A DNA stretch of 64,000 nucleotides from Alistipes finegoldii DSM 17242. GTDB lineage: Bacteria; Bacteroidota; Bacteroidia; Bacteroidales; Rikenellaceae. The translations under genes and the position numbers were made by a program. Below, piece by piece: positions 34,178-42,792 of this stretch (the first letter of the stretch is position 1; every line of letters begins with the position of its first letter). The DNA is taken from the NCBI RefSeq assembly GCF_000265365.1, contig NC_018011.1:806001-870000 (forward strand), in the 5' to 3' direction. The notes under the pieces are model-generated. The model searched no databases and was not told where the DNA came from. It saw only the letters and a program-made list of their open reading frames with translations.

Positions 34178-34770
34178 CTACTTTTTTGGTTCTTCCGCAA
34201 AAAGTTTCTCTAACAGTTTTCCGAGCGCGAGGAGGCGCGTTCGTTCCAGCCATACAGCCTGTTCATACAGTCCCGCCCACTCGTCATAGGTCAGCGTGCC
34301 GGGGTCGATGTGAAAGTTCGCCCGGATCAGGGCGCACCCCTTCGTAATCGTCTGCTCGTCCTCGATGTCCGAAAGGGTGTGCGCCCCTACAAGTTTTTTA
34401 TTTCCGTGTGGCAGGTGGCGAACAAACTGCCCAGCGCACCGAGGGCCGACGTTTTGAGAATCGCATCGCTCTGAACGAGCGGGCTGCCGCCGAGCCAGCA
34501 GTTCTTAAACATCGTGTCCGCACCTTTCAGTTCGTCCTGCTTGCTCACGGCGTTAACGGCCGACATTACATCCATCGTTGGACGACGGAAATAAGCGACA
34601 TGGTGTTCCTCGGCCATGTCGTCAAAAACATCTACCGTAACGACGCGGCCGTTGGCCTGTTTCCACGACTGGCGCATTTCGTCCGTGACACCGCCGTCGA
34701 GGACGGGATACTTGGCACGTTTGGCAGCCAGTTCCTTGGCTTTCTGTTCCTGTTCCTGTTTATTTTCCAT
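34178..34770 (-). CDS. tail assembly chaperone G-GT by -1 frameshift
   Basis: Zero-frame product: 127 residues, 34770 down to TAG at 34387. Near its end the coding strand reads ATA-AAA-AAC, a canonical A-AAA-AAC slippery site (plus-strand GTTTTTT 34393-34399). Slipping back one base continues as KLVGAHTLSDIEDEQ, ending LLEKLFAEEPKK at TAG 34178, for about 199 residues. Tail chaperones next to the tape-measure gene use this -1 shift in lambda and Mu. The products coat the tape measure during tail assembly. Confidence 0.8.
34393..34399 (-). promoter_or_regulatory. slippery heptamer A-AAA-AAC
   Basis: In register with the chaperone frame (codons AAA AAC), five bases before its TAG; the -1 frame beyond is open for about 73 codons and looks coding. 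Confidence 0.8.
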
Positions 34771-34788
34771 AGTTGATTGATGATTGGG

Positions 34789-35232
34789 TTATACCTTCGG
34801 CTGGCCCCACTCGATGTGCGAGGGGATCAGCGGAAGCTCGACCTGCTGGTTCAGATCGCCTTCCTTCCAGTCTACCTTGTTCTCGTCGAACTGGCAGTTT
34901 CGAATCTTGTCGGTCGTGATGATACCGCTTTCGGGCAGGTAGGAGACCGTAATGTCGAAGGGGGCGATGTCCTGCAGGCGGCCGTTCGGGGCCTGCCGCT
35001 GCAAAGCCACGATCTCGCTTTTGTAGAGGGTAATCGACGCCGACGGTGTGATGCGTCCCTTCGAACGGGACACGGGATGCCGTCCGGCTCCGTAGTTGTT
35101 CTGCACATCCTGCTTGTCACCGTATTTGATTGCGGTGATCCCGACGAACGGCACGCCGTTCGCTGCGGCGACGATGTCGCCCCAAGCAGGTTCCACTCCG
35201 TTAATCAGCGGCACTCCGTTTCTGATGTTCAT
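34789..35232 (-). CDS. tail tube protein
   Basis: 147 residues, MNIRNGVPLINGVEPAWGD. Beta-rich with GITAIKYGDKQDV and TPSASITLYKSEI, the pattern of tail-tube proteins of contractile phages. It sits between sheath and chaperone, the standard position. Confidence 0.75.
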   Translation of the reverse strand: MNIRNGVPLINGVEPAWGDIVAAANGVPFVGITAIKYGDKQDVQNNYGAGRHPVSRSKGRITPSASITLYKSEIVALQRQAPNGRLQDIAPFDITVSYLPESGIITTDKIRNCQFDENKVDWKEGDLNQQVELPLIPSHIEWGQPKV

Positions 35233-35250
35233 TCTGTGTTGGATTTGAGG

Positions 35251-36417
35251 TTAGACACTCTCGGCAAAGCCGATTTTCACCTTGAAGCGACGCACGACAC
35301 CGACGCCGACAGGCCGGATTACGAACTCGATTTCGGACGTAGAAAGCACGTTCTGATCGGGGTCGATTTCGACCACGTAGCCGCTCAGCTCGCCCGCCTT
35401 CTCCATATCTTCAAGGGCCTTCTGGGCCGTGGTCTGCAAGAACTCCACGCTGTGAGTCTGCAACTGCCCCGTAGTCTTGTCGATGTAGACATTGCCGCCG
35501 AGCTTCGGCAGCAGGTAGGTGCGGATGCCGCGCACGGCCTTGTCCATCGTGCGGACGTTCTCGATGTAGGCGTAGTCGCTCGTCGGGGCGTCCATCGTGT
35601 GCGAGTCGTTCATGTACGACCCGGACAGTCCGGAGTAGGTCACGAAGAACAGGTAACGCGATTTGTCGAGCGCCTCGACGACGGCGCGGTCCAGCGTTTT
35701 CAGCAGCGTGCCGTCACCGAAGGCCGGGACATCGACGCCCGTCGGGAATTTCTCGATCCACGCGATAGACTCGTGAACAGCGGCCAGCGACACGATGCCG
35801 AGGACCACGCCAAGACCCGAAACGGAGGCTTTCTCCGTGTTTTCTGCATCGACATATAACGCTGCGCCCGTTGAACTTCCGGCTTGCCCGATCACCGTCC
35901 ATACGCGCTCCTTGTCACCCGCGAGATTGCTCGGCAGCGATGCCACGGCCGAGACCTTCGGAGCGTAGATGATGCCCAGCGGCATATCCTGCTCTTCGAG
36001 CGTCGCAGCGACCCCTTGCAGGGCCGTGAGGTTGTCGGCCGCGAGGGGTGTGCGTCCGTCCCATACGCCGAGCTGCCGGAGTCGGCCGTCGGCGAAGTTC
36101 TGCATCTTCTTGACCTCGGCATAGGTGTTGGCTCCTTCGGGGTTGGTGAAAATGCCGACGTACAGGCTGATGCCCGGATTGACGCGGAAGATTTCGGAAA
36201 GCTGGTAGTGCAGGACCCGGATGTCCCAGTTGTCAGCGTCCGCCGTGATACCCAACGCCTCGGCCGTTTCGATGGTCGAAACGGCTTTGATGCGCTCGCT
36301 CTCGGAGAAGCCCGAAGGCAGCGCGGCCGAATAGATCACCAGTCCGGAGATATGATCTTCTCCTGCCAGTTTCTTGGGGATGTTCCCGTTGGTGCGGATG
36401 AATTTCAAAGACTGCAT
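35251..36417 (-). CDS. contractile tail sheath protein
   Basis: 388 residues from ATG 36417 (MQSLKFIRTNGNIPKK), which overlaps the preceding stop as TAATG. The start HISGLVIYSAALPSGFSES, the middle LAAVHESIAWIEKFP and the conserved C-terminal fold (ELSGYVVEIDPDQNVLSTS, VRRFKVKIGFAESV) fit DUF2586-type sheath proteins of Bacteroidetes Mu-like phages. It polymerises around the tube and contracts for injection. Confidence 0.8.
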   Translation of the reverse strand: MQSLKFIRTNGNIPKKLAGEDHISGLVIYSAALPSGFSESERIKAVSTIETAEALGITADADNWDIRVLHYQLSEIFRVNPGISLYVGIFTNPEGANTYAEVKKMQNFADGRLRQLGVWDGRTPLAADNLTALQGVAATLEEQDMPLGIIYAPKVSAVASLPSNLAGDKERVWTVIGQAGSSTGAALYVDAENTEKASVSGLGVVLGIVSLAAVHESIAWIEKFPTGVDVPAFGDGTLLKTLDRAVVEALDKSRYLFFVTYSGLSGSYMNDSHTMDAPTSDYAYIENVRTMDKAVRGIRTYLLPKLGGNVYIDKTTGQLQTHSVEFLQTTAQKALEDMEKAGELSGYVVEIDPDQNVLSTSEIEFVIRPVGVGVVRRFKVKIGFAESV

Positions 36418-36887
36418 TAGGCTTTGTAGTTTTCGTTGGTAACTGCGACGACGAGCTTGTCGTCGAGGGTGTGGCCGTGGTTGTCGGCGTCGCACTTCAC
36501 GAAGAAGGGCGTGCCGTCCGAGGTCACATAGACCGTCTGTTTGTCGGGGTGGCTCCGGAACACCTGCTTTGCCACGGCCTGCGCTGCGGTGTCGCGGATG
36601 GTCTTCTTTGCGGCAGACGCCTTGCCCGAACTGCGTGCGGCACTCTTTGCCGGAGCTTCTTTCTCGGACCGGGCCGACGGTTCGGCCGGAACCTGCTCGG
36701 AGGCGGGGGCTGTGTCGGGCTGCTCAGTCGAAGCGGAAGCCAGTTCTGGAGCCTCGCTGCCGTCCGGTTCCGGGTCGGCCTGCGGCTGATCGGGTACGAT
36801 GTCCGCAGGCTGTTCGGCCGGGACCTGTTCGGGGTTCTGTTTCGCTGCGGCCTTGCGGGACGCGGCTTTCGTATTCTTGTTTGCCAT
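36417..36887 (-). CDS. low-complexity phage protein
   Basis: 156 residues. Residues 1-100 are Ala/Pro/Glu/Lys low complexity; residues 105-156 form a compact basic-acidic domain (KQVFRSHPDKQTVYVTSDG, DDKLVVAVTNENYK). Located between lysis and sheath genes. Similar short C-terminal domains in other phages suggest a tail completion role, but this is not certain. Confidence 0.6.
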   Translation of the reverse strand: MANKNTKAASRKAAAKQNPEQVPAEQPADIVPDQPQADPEPDGSEAPELASASTEQPDTAPASEQVPAEPSARSEKEAPAKSAARSSGKASAAKKTIRDTAAQAVAKQVFRSHPDKQTVYVTSDGTPFFVKCDADNHGHTLDDKLVVAVTNENYKA

Positions 36888-36897
36888 TGTGGATGGG

Positions 36898-37500
36898 TTA
36901 CTTGTTCTTGAAAAAGCGGTAAAAAATGTATATCAGCGACAGCAGGCCCACGAAACAAAGGGCCTTTTGCCACCATGTAAGACCGCGGCGGCTCTTGGTC
37001 GTGGTCGCGGTGTCGGTCGCCGTCTGCTGGTCCGACTCCCTGCGGAGTTGTAGCTGGTCCTGTTCCTGCGTCATGCTCCCGGTCGCCGTGCGGGTGTCGC
37101 GTGCCTGCGTCTGCCGCAGGCGGCTCGAATCCTGCACCGAGTCGGAGCGGAGGCGTCGCTGGGTCGTTTCCCGCAGCAGGGGCGGCTTGCCGGTCAGCGT
37201 GTCGGCCGGGCGGCTTGTGTCGTACTCCCGTGTGACGGTTTCGACATCCTCGACCGTGGTCCGGTTGCGGGTCCGCTCGATGGCGAGCTGCTCGCGCAGG
37301 GCCTCGCACAACTCCCGAAAGAAGATGCTGTCTCGCGTGATCTCCCGATCGGCGGCGAACTGCTCATGCGTGTTATTTGTCCGCTGTTCCTGCGTCTTGG
37401 CAAGCCGTTTCTGCGGACTGCAATTCGAGAATAACAGGACACTCAGCAGCGTGAGGGCAGGTAGATACCTTGCCGATAGCCTTTTCCAGTCGTGAAACAT
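36898..37500 (-). CDS. candidate unimolecular spanin
   Basis: 200 residues. N-terminal signal with lipobox LFSNC (Cys27) for outer-membrane lipidation; a long polar, Gln/Arg/Thr-rich helical middle; then a C-terminal membrane helix (about 177-196, ALCFVGLLSLIYIFYRF) with a basic end. A lipoprotein anchor plus C-terminal inner-membrane helix is the layout of unimolecular spanins such as T1 gp11, which fuse the membranes at the end of lysis. Its first 128 bp overlap the upstream gene in another frame. Confidence 0.65.
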   Translation of the reverse strand: MFHDWKRLSARYLPALTLLSVLLFSNCSPQKRLAKTQEQRTNNTHEQFAADREITRDSIFFRELCEALREQLAIERTRNRTTVEDVETVTREYDTSRPADTLTGKPPLLRETTQRRLRSDSVQDSSRLRQTQARDTRTATGSMTQEQDQLQLRRESDQQTATDTATTTKSRRGLTWWQKALCFVGLLSLIYIFYRFFKNK

Positions 37501-37741
37501 TCGTGTTGAGTCGTTTTACTTGGCCTTCGAGCGGTCGCACGATATTCTGCATGATGATCTCGTTCCCCAGCCGGGCGTTTTCCAGTTCCTTGCGGTTGGC
37601 GTCGGCCTTCGCCGAGGCAACCTCCGCCCGCAGCTTCGCAATTTCGGTGTCGTACTTCTGCCGGGTAAGCCGGGACGAGAGCCACGCAGCCACAGGGGTC
37701 GCGGCTATGCCGATAAGGGCGAGGATTATTTCTGCGGGCAT
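37373..37741 (-). CDS. membrane-anchored coiled-coil lysis protein
   Basis: 122 residues. One N-terminal membrane helix (ILALIGIAATPVAAWL), then a coiled coil (RAEVASAKADANRKELENA, VKRLNTNVSRLEKAIG) and Cys near the end. It resembles Rz-type inner-membrane spanins, and the overlapping lipoprotein gene mimics an Rz/Rz1 pair. It might also be a holin accessory. Overlaps the amidase gene by 16 bp. Confidence 0.6.
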   Translation of the reverse strand: MPAEIILALIGIAATPVAAWLSSRLTRQKYDTEIAKLRAEVASAKADANRKELENARLGNEIIMQNIVRPLEGQVKRLNTNVSRLEKAIGKVSTCPHAAECPVILELQSAETACQDAGTADK

Positions 37742-38208
37742 TCGATTCCAATAGATTTAAGCCATGCCGCAACGTCGAACGACGGGCAGGCTTTACGGAC
37801 GCCCGGCAGGTCGCGGTGGCCGACGATTTTCACATTCGGGTGTTTCTCGTGGAAGTAGATAACGTAGCATTCGAGCGCCTTCCTCTGCGCGTGTGTTCGG
37901 GTGTCCTTCGGCGTCTTGCCGTCGGCGGCACAGCCGCCAGCGTAAACAATATGCCGCGCCACACCGTTGTAACCAGCCGCGCCGTTTGTTATTTCCCACG
38001 GGTCCACGAATGCGTCCTCGTTGTTCCCGACCAACCGCTCCACCGTGCCGTCCAAGTGGAAAAGGTCTGTATATCCGACCTGACGCCAGCCCCGGCCGCC
38101 CTCTGACACGGGGGCCGTGTGCCACCGCCGAATATCGGCGGCGGACACTTCCCGGCCTTCGGGGGTTGCGGTACAATGAATGACCAGATATTGCAGAGCC
38201 TTTTTCAT
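37726..38208 (-). CDS. N-acetylmuramoyl-L-alanine amidase (endolysin)
   Basis: 160 residues of Amidase_2 type. Zinc ligands: His11 (VIHCTATP), a central His region with YNGVARHIVY, and the GHRDLPGVRKACPSFD motif near residue 135. No signal peptide, so it needs a holin or another export route, and I find no clear holin gene. It cuts the peptidoglycan between MurNAc and L-Ala during lysis. Followed by the spanin-like genes. Confidence 0.9.
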   Translation of the reverse strand: MKKALQYLVIHCTATPEGREVSAADIRRWHTAPVSEGGRGWRQVGYTDLFHLDGTVERLVGNNEDAFVDPWEITNGAAGYNGVARHIVYAGGCAADGKTPKDTRTHAQRKALECYVIYFHEKHPNVKIVGHRDLPGVRKACPSFDVAAWLKSIGIECPQK

Positions 38209-38212
38209 TGTA

Positions 38213-39304
38213 TTATGCCGCAGGGGTTTCCGATGCTGCTTTTGCGCTCACGATGGCGCCGAAGCCCTCGTTACGCAGCGGCAGACAGATCGTGTACGTG
38301 CGCATCGAGAAGATGTTCTGCTGGTTCTCCGGGTCGAGATCGGCGGGGCGCAGGTAGGACTTCGTCGAGCCGTCGGCACGCATCGCCCGCTTGGTCGTGA
38401 AAGCTACCGAACACTGACGGTCGTTGTCGCCGATAACCGCGCCGAACGCCTTCTTTTTGAGCGTCGTGGTGTCGTAGTAGGGACACTCGTCGTACTCGTA
38501 CACATCGAAGCCGTACATCTTGGCGATCTTGCCCGTGGTGTAGTCGTACATCTGTTTCTCGAAGCGCTGGTCCGTCTCCAGCAGGTCGGCGACATGGTCG
38601 GCACACAGTACGAGGATGCGGCCTTCTTTGGGGATTCGCAGTTTGTCGAACTTGTTTTTCAGCGACACGATGTCCGCGCGGATCAGTTTTTTACGACCGT
38701 CGGGTGTTACGTCACCCGTGGTTGTGATAACCGGGGTCTTGGCCGTGTTCTCCGCGGGAGCCAGCGAATGGATGGCCCGCGAGTACTTCTTCTCGAAGAA
38801 CATGTCCTTGTGTTTCTCGATCACGAGGGCCATCTTGTCGTAACCGATGGCATGCAGTTCATCGTCGGTAATAGGAGTCGGGCGCGACTGGAATTTATCG
38901 AGCTGCACGGACTTGTCACCGTCGGGGAGTTCCTGTACGGTCAGCGGGTAGGTCGTATTGTTTACCAAAATTTCAGGGTCCGCACCGACATCGACGAAGT
39001 GGATGGCGTCGGCTTTCACATACGAGTCGTAGGCGCGAATGGCATTGTACCAGCCGATGCTTTCCGCGGCTGTCCGGAAGGCTTTGATAAGTTCGCCCGT
39101 CCATGCTTCGGGATAGATACCCGCGGCCAGCACGCCCGAAGGCATGAAGCCGCCGCACAGCGCAGAGGCCGCCGACATGCCGTTCACGGCCGCGATGCCC
39201 GCAATGGGGTTAAAGTCGAATACGCAGGCAATGGTGGCTCCGACTGCGGAATTGACACCGAGCGCTGCGAGCATGCCCAAAAGGGCAAGAAGGAATTTTC
39301 TCAT
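38213..39304 (-). CDS. major capsid protein
   Basis: 363 residues. The fold-defining part begins near YPEAWTGELIKAFR; the middle contains ITDDELHAIGYDKMALVIEKH and the end NQQNIFSMRTYTICLPL, as in capsid proteins of Bacteroidetes Mu-like phages. It follows the protease/scaffold gene by 29 bp. The first 23 residues (MRKFLLALLGMLAALG) look like a signal peptide, which is strange for a capsid protein; a processed propeptide or a later start (Met43) are alternatives. Confidence 0.75.
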   Translation of the reverse strand: MRKFLLALLGMLAALGVNSAVGATIACVFDFNPIAGIAAVNGMSAASALCGGFMPSGVLAAGIYPEAWTGELIKAFRTAAESIGWYNAIRAYDSYVKADAIHFVDVGADPEILVNNTTYPLTVQELPDGDKSVQLDKFQSRPTPITDDELHAIGYDKMALVIEKHKDMFFEKKYSRAIHSLAPAENTAKTPVITTTGDVTPDGRKKLIRADIVSLKNKFDKLRIPKEGRILVLCADHVADLLETDQRFEKQMYDYTTGKIAKMYGFDVYEYDECPYYDTTTLKKKAFGAVIGDNDRQCSVAFTTKRAMRADGSTKSYLRPADLDPENQQNIFSMRTYTICLPLRNEGFGAIVSAKAASETPAA

Positions 39305-39333
39305 TCAGAAAAAGGGAATGTTTAGAGGTGAAT

Positions 39334-40266
39334 CTACTTGAGGGAGTTGGTGAAGTTGGGCGCGAAGCCGTAGTGAGCCTTGTACAGCCGGATGTACTCC
39401 GAGCGGTTCTGCTCGCGCAGCTCGATCTTCTGCTCGTCGGACATCTTGTCCCACGAGAGCGTCATGTTGCCGCCCTGCGGTTTGCCGCCGTCGATGAAGT
39501 CCATCGGCTTGGATGCGGGCGTCATCATCGCCAGCGTGTCGCGCAGCGTGTCGATGCCGGCCTTCTTGCCCAGTTCGATCATCTTCGGCATCTGCGCCTC
39601 GGTGATCTGACGATTGTCCTTCGCCGCCGTCACGGCATCGGTGATGCGGGCCAGCGTGAGTGTCTCGTTCTCGGTTTTCAGCGCCCGGATTGCGGTTGCT
39701 GCGTCTGCTTCGGTCGCCGTAGTCGGAAGGCCGAGCAACATCAAAATTTCATTCATCTGAAAAATCTTGTTTTGGGGTTTGTCGTCGTTGTCGGGTTTGA
39801 GAAGCGGCAGCAGGTCGTTGTCTTCGCCCTGCGCGAGTGTGAGCAGCTTGCCGCCGCTGTACAGGCGAACCTGTAAGGCGTCGTCGTTCGCGCCCACGTC
39901 CACGATTGACACCTCGACGAGTTTCGAGCGCGTGACCGTCGGCCGGGTCTGTCCCTGCACCACATTCTGCGGGTCGTCCGACCATTCGAGGATTTCGATA
40001 CCTGCGGACAGCATGCGCAGCGTGCCGCGCTCCCATTTGGCTGCGATTACCTTCTCCTCGTCGGTGTCGCCGTCGATCTGCGGCGTGCCGAACAGTCGGT
40101 CGTTCTCGACGCGCAGGTCGTTCATCGTGCCGATGGGAATACCTCGCTTGTGCATATACAGCACGATGGGGTTCTTCTCATACTGCGAAATGTCGAGACC
40201 TTCGGTCAGGACTCGCGTGCCGTAGGCGTTCACGCTGTTGCTGGTAATGACTGCTTCTCTTGCCAT
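39334..40266 (-). CDS. prohead protease and scaffold fusion
   Basis: 310 residues. The N-terminal half resembles a prohead serine protease: YMHKRGIPIGTMNDLRVEN with the catalytic His region, then SKLVEVSIVDVGAND containing the catalytic Ser. The C-terminal half is helical scaffold (ALKTENETLTLARITDAV) ending YGFAPNFTNSLK. Mu makes protease I and scaffold Z from one gene in this way. It starts next to the tRNA-Met gene and leads the minus-strand structural block. Confidence 0.8.
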   Translation of the reverse strand: MAREAVITSNSVNAYGTRVLTEGLDISQYEKNPIVLYMHKRGIPIGTMNDLRVENDRLFGTPQIDGDTDEEKVIAAKWERGTLRMLSAGIEILEWSDDPQNVVQGQTRPTVTRSKLVEVSIVDVGANDDALQVRLYSGGKLLTLAQGEDNDLLPLLKPDNDDKPQNKIFQMNEILMLLGLPTTATEADAATAIRALKTENETLTLARITDAVTAAKDNRQITEAQMPKMIELGKKAGIDTLRDTLAMMTPASKPMDFIDGGKPQGGNMTLSWDKMSDEQKIELREQNRSEYIRLYKAHYGFAPNFTNSLK

Positions 40267-40342
40267 TCAGTTTTTTTTCGGCCTCGGACACCGCCGACAG
40301 AACGTCGGCGGGTCGGTCGGCCTCGGATGCAAAAAAGGTTTG

Positions 40343-40415
40343 TAGCGGGAGCGGGACTCGAACCCGCGGCCTTGAGGGAATGAACCTCACGAGCTGCCAA
40401 CTGCTCCACCCCGCG
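40343..40415 (-). tRNA. tRNA-Met (CAT), initiator-like
   Basis: 73 nt. Acceptor CGCGGGG pairs with TCCCGCT except C1-T72, the mismatch position typical of initiator tRNA. D-arm GAGCAGTTGGCAGCTC, anticodon stem TGAGG/CCTCA with loop TTCATTC (anticodon CAT), T-arm CGCGG-GTTCGAG-CCCGC region. CCA is not encoded. T37 is odd, as a purine is usual. Phage-borne, lying between the two divergent structural blocks. Confidence 0.85.
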
Positions 40416-40556
40416 ATTCGGATGCAAAGATGCAGGGCTAAATCCGGCGTAACAATCGGAGTGTAAAAACCTTACACTTCATTTTACATACTTCTGTTTA
40501 TGGCGCAACTTTGCCCCGTCGAACGCCCTCGCAGGGCATCATTTTTTTTCGTATGA

Positions 40557-41030
40557 ATGGGTAGGAAAATCGCCGGAGAATTGAAGGAGTTCGCCGAACT
40601 TCTGTATATGCAGGGCACGCCGCAGAACATCATCGCCGAGAAGATCGGCGTGTCGAAGAACACCATCGGCGCGTGGGTCGCGGCTGGATGCTGGGCCGAA
40701 AAAAAAGTAGCGCAATCGCTGACACGGAAACAAGTCGTGAACAACGTACTGCGCTCTATAAACAAAGTCGCCGAGAACCTCGGCAATTCTTCCGACCCCA
40801 CGGCGGTCGGGAGTAGCAGCGACCAACTGGCGAAGATGGCCGCCACCATAAAAACCCTCGACAAAGACGTGTCCGTCGTCGATTACATGGAGTGCTTCAT
40901 GTCCTTCGGGCGCTGGCTCGAACAACGCGCGGAGTTCGACCCCGATGTCACGGCCGAGTTCCGCAAAGTCGTAAACGATCTGCAAAACAAATTCGTCGTC
41001 GAGCAGCTCAGTATAGGTAAAGTACAATAA
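40557..41030 (+). CDS. small terminase subunit-like protein
   Basis: 157 residues. HTH at about 20-50 (QNIIAEKIGVSKNTIGAWV), then an oligomerisation region and helical tail. This is the layout of Mu gp27/DUF1804-type small terminases, which recognise the phage packaging site. It begins the plus-strand packaging operon, 2 bp before the large subunit. Confidence 0.75.
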   Translation: MGRKIAGELKEFAELLYMQGTPQNIIAEKIGVSKNTIGAWVAAGCWAEKKVAQSLTRKQVVNNVLRSINKVAENLGNSSDPTAVGSSSDQLAKMAATIKTLDKDVSVVDYMECFMSFGRWLEQRAEFDPDVTAEFRKVVNDLQNKFVVEQLSIGKVQ

Positions 41031-41032
41031 CG

Positions 41033-42565
41033 ATGGGCAACAATGTTGTAAAAACCTATGCCGAGTGGCGGCAATGGTGTATTTTCGTAAAAGAGCGGAC
41101 GACCGTTCGCCCGGAGTCGCCAGCCGAGAAGCAGGCCCGCATCAGGCGTGCCCGGACCGACTACAACTTCTTCGTAAACCATTACTTCCCGCACTACACC
41201 GACGACCCGGCGACGGGAAAACATACCGAGTGCGCCCCGTTTCACATCGAGGCCGCGAACCGCGTCCGCAAGGACCCGAACTATAAAGGAGTCGAAAAGT
41301 GGGCACGCGGTCACGCCAAGAGTACGCACTTCGACATCTTCATGCCCCTGTGGCTGAAAATACAGGAGCCGCGCGAGATCAACGTAATGGTCCTCGTTGG
41401 CAAGTCCGAGGAGAACGCCAAAACGCTGCTCGGAGACCTGCAGGCGGAGCTGCAATACAACCAGCAATATATCGCCGACTTCGGCGTGCAGTATAACGCA
41501 GGCGATTGGCAGGACGGCAAGTTTGTGACGGCCGACGGCTGCGCCTTCTTCGCCCGCGGCCGCGGGCAGTCCCCGCGCGGCCTGCGCTACCGAAGCCGCC
41601 GCCCCGACTATATCGTCATCGACGACCTCGACGACGACGAACTGTGCGGGAACGAGGCACGTGTGAAGCGGCTCGTGAATTGGGTGAAGGAAGCCCTGTT
41701 CGGAACGCTCGACGGCGGCCGCGGACGCTTCATCATGGTCGGCAACCTTATCAGCAAGAACTCTGTGCTGGCAGCGATGGCGAAGGCCAAAGGTATACAC
41801 GTCTCGCAGGTGAATATCCTCGACAAGAAGGGTAACGTGTCATGGGCCGCGAAGTGGTCGCGCGAGGAGGTGCAGAAGATGGCCGATTTCATGGGCTACC
41901 GCTCCTTCCAAAAGGAGTACATGAACAACCCGATCACCGAGGGCGTGGTGTTCCGGCAGGAGTGGGTCCGGTGGAAGAACCCGCTGCCGCTTGACAAGTA
42001 CGACTATCTCGTGGCCTATTGCGACCCGTCGTTCAAAAGTTCTTCCAAGAACGACTACAAGGCCATCAAACTGTGGGGCAAGGCCGGAACCGAGCTGCAT
42101 TGCCTCGCGGCGTTCGTCCGGCAATGTTCCGTCTCCGAAATGGTGCGCTGGTGGTACGACCTGCACGAACGGATGCCCGAAAAAGCCGTAGCCGAATACT
42201 ACATCGAAGCCAACTTTTTGCAGGACATCATCCTCGACGAGTTCACCCGCGAGGGAAACATCCGCGGCTATCAGTTGCCCATCCGGGCCGACCGCCGCAA
42301 GAAACCCGACAAGTTCCAGCGCATCGAGGCGATCTCGCCCCTGTGGGAGCGCGGCTTCGTGTACTACAACGCCAAGCAACGGAACGACCCCGATATGCTG
42401 GCCGGACTCGATCAGACCTTATGCTTCGAGAAAGGCATGTCGGGCCATGACGACGCCCCCGACGCCGACGAAGGGGCCATTTACAAACTGCAACAGCACA
42501 CCCGACAACAGGCGTTCACGCCGTCGGTCGGGTACAGGCATATATCAGCTAAAAATTTATGGTAA
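41033..42565 (+). CDS. terminase large subunit (Mu gp28-like)
   Basis: 510 residues. ATPase domain: Walker A-like WARGHAKST near residue 90, Walker B YIVIDDLDDDE near 190. Nuclease domain: VAYCDPSFKSSSKNDYKAI near 325, AEYYIEANFLQD near 385, and GHDDAPDADEGAIY near 475 supplying acidic metal ligands. It packages phage DNA headfull-fashion and cuts flanking host DNA, as in Mu. Overlaps the next gene by 7 bp. Confidence 0.9.
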   Translation: MGNNVVKTYAEWRQWCIFVKERTTVRPESPAEKQARIRRARTDYNFFVNHYFPHYTDDPATGKHTECAPFHIEAANRVRKDPNYKGVEKWARGHAKSTHFDIFMPLWLKIQEPREINVMVLVGKSEENAKTLLGDLQAELQYNQQYIADFGVQYNAGDWQDGKFVTADGCAFFARGRGQSPRGLRYRSRRPDYIVIDDLDDDELCGNEARVKRLVNWVKEALFGTLDGGRGRFIMVGNLISKNSVLAAMAKAKGIHVSQVNILDKKGNVSWAAKWSREEVQKMADFMGYRSFQKEYMNNPITEGVVFRQEWVRWKNPLPLDKYDYLVAYCDPSFKSSSKNDYKAIKLWGKAGTELHCLAAFVRQCSVSEMVRWWYDLHERMPEKAVAEYYIEANFLQDIILDEFTREGNIRGYQLPIRADRRKKPDKFQRIEAISPLWERGFVYYNAKQRNDPDMLAGLDQTLCFEKGMSGHDDAPDADEGAIYKLQQHTRQQAFTPSVGYRHISAKNLW

Positions 42566-42789
42566 AATTATTCAGGGCGCTGGTATTCCAGCACCGACTC
42601 AAAAAACAGATCCGCATCGCCGACGAACGGAAACGCCGGACCGGAAAGAAACAGTTTGTAATCACCCTCGGCGGCCGTCCGCTGTGTGTGTCCAAAAAGC
42701 GCATCCGCACGCTGATCTCCGAGCAGGTCTACCGCCGTGGCGTGAAGGTCGCCGACATCGCGGCCATTGCCATCTATAAAACCAAGTAG
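42559..42789 (+). CDS. small basic phage protein
   Basis: 76 residues, very basic (RLKKQIRIADERKRRTGKK, LCVSKKRIRTLISEQVYRR). Located between terminase and gp36-like gene, overlapping the former. Possibly nucleic-acid binding. Not recognised. Confidence 0.6.
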   Translation: MVKLFRALVFQHRLKKQIRIADERKRRTGKKQFVITLGGRPLCVSKKRIRTLISEQVYRRGVKVADIAAIAIYKTK

Positions 42790-42792
42790 CGA

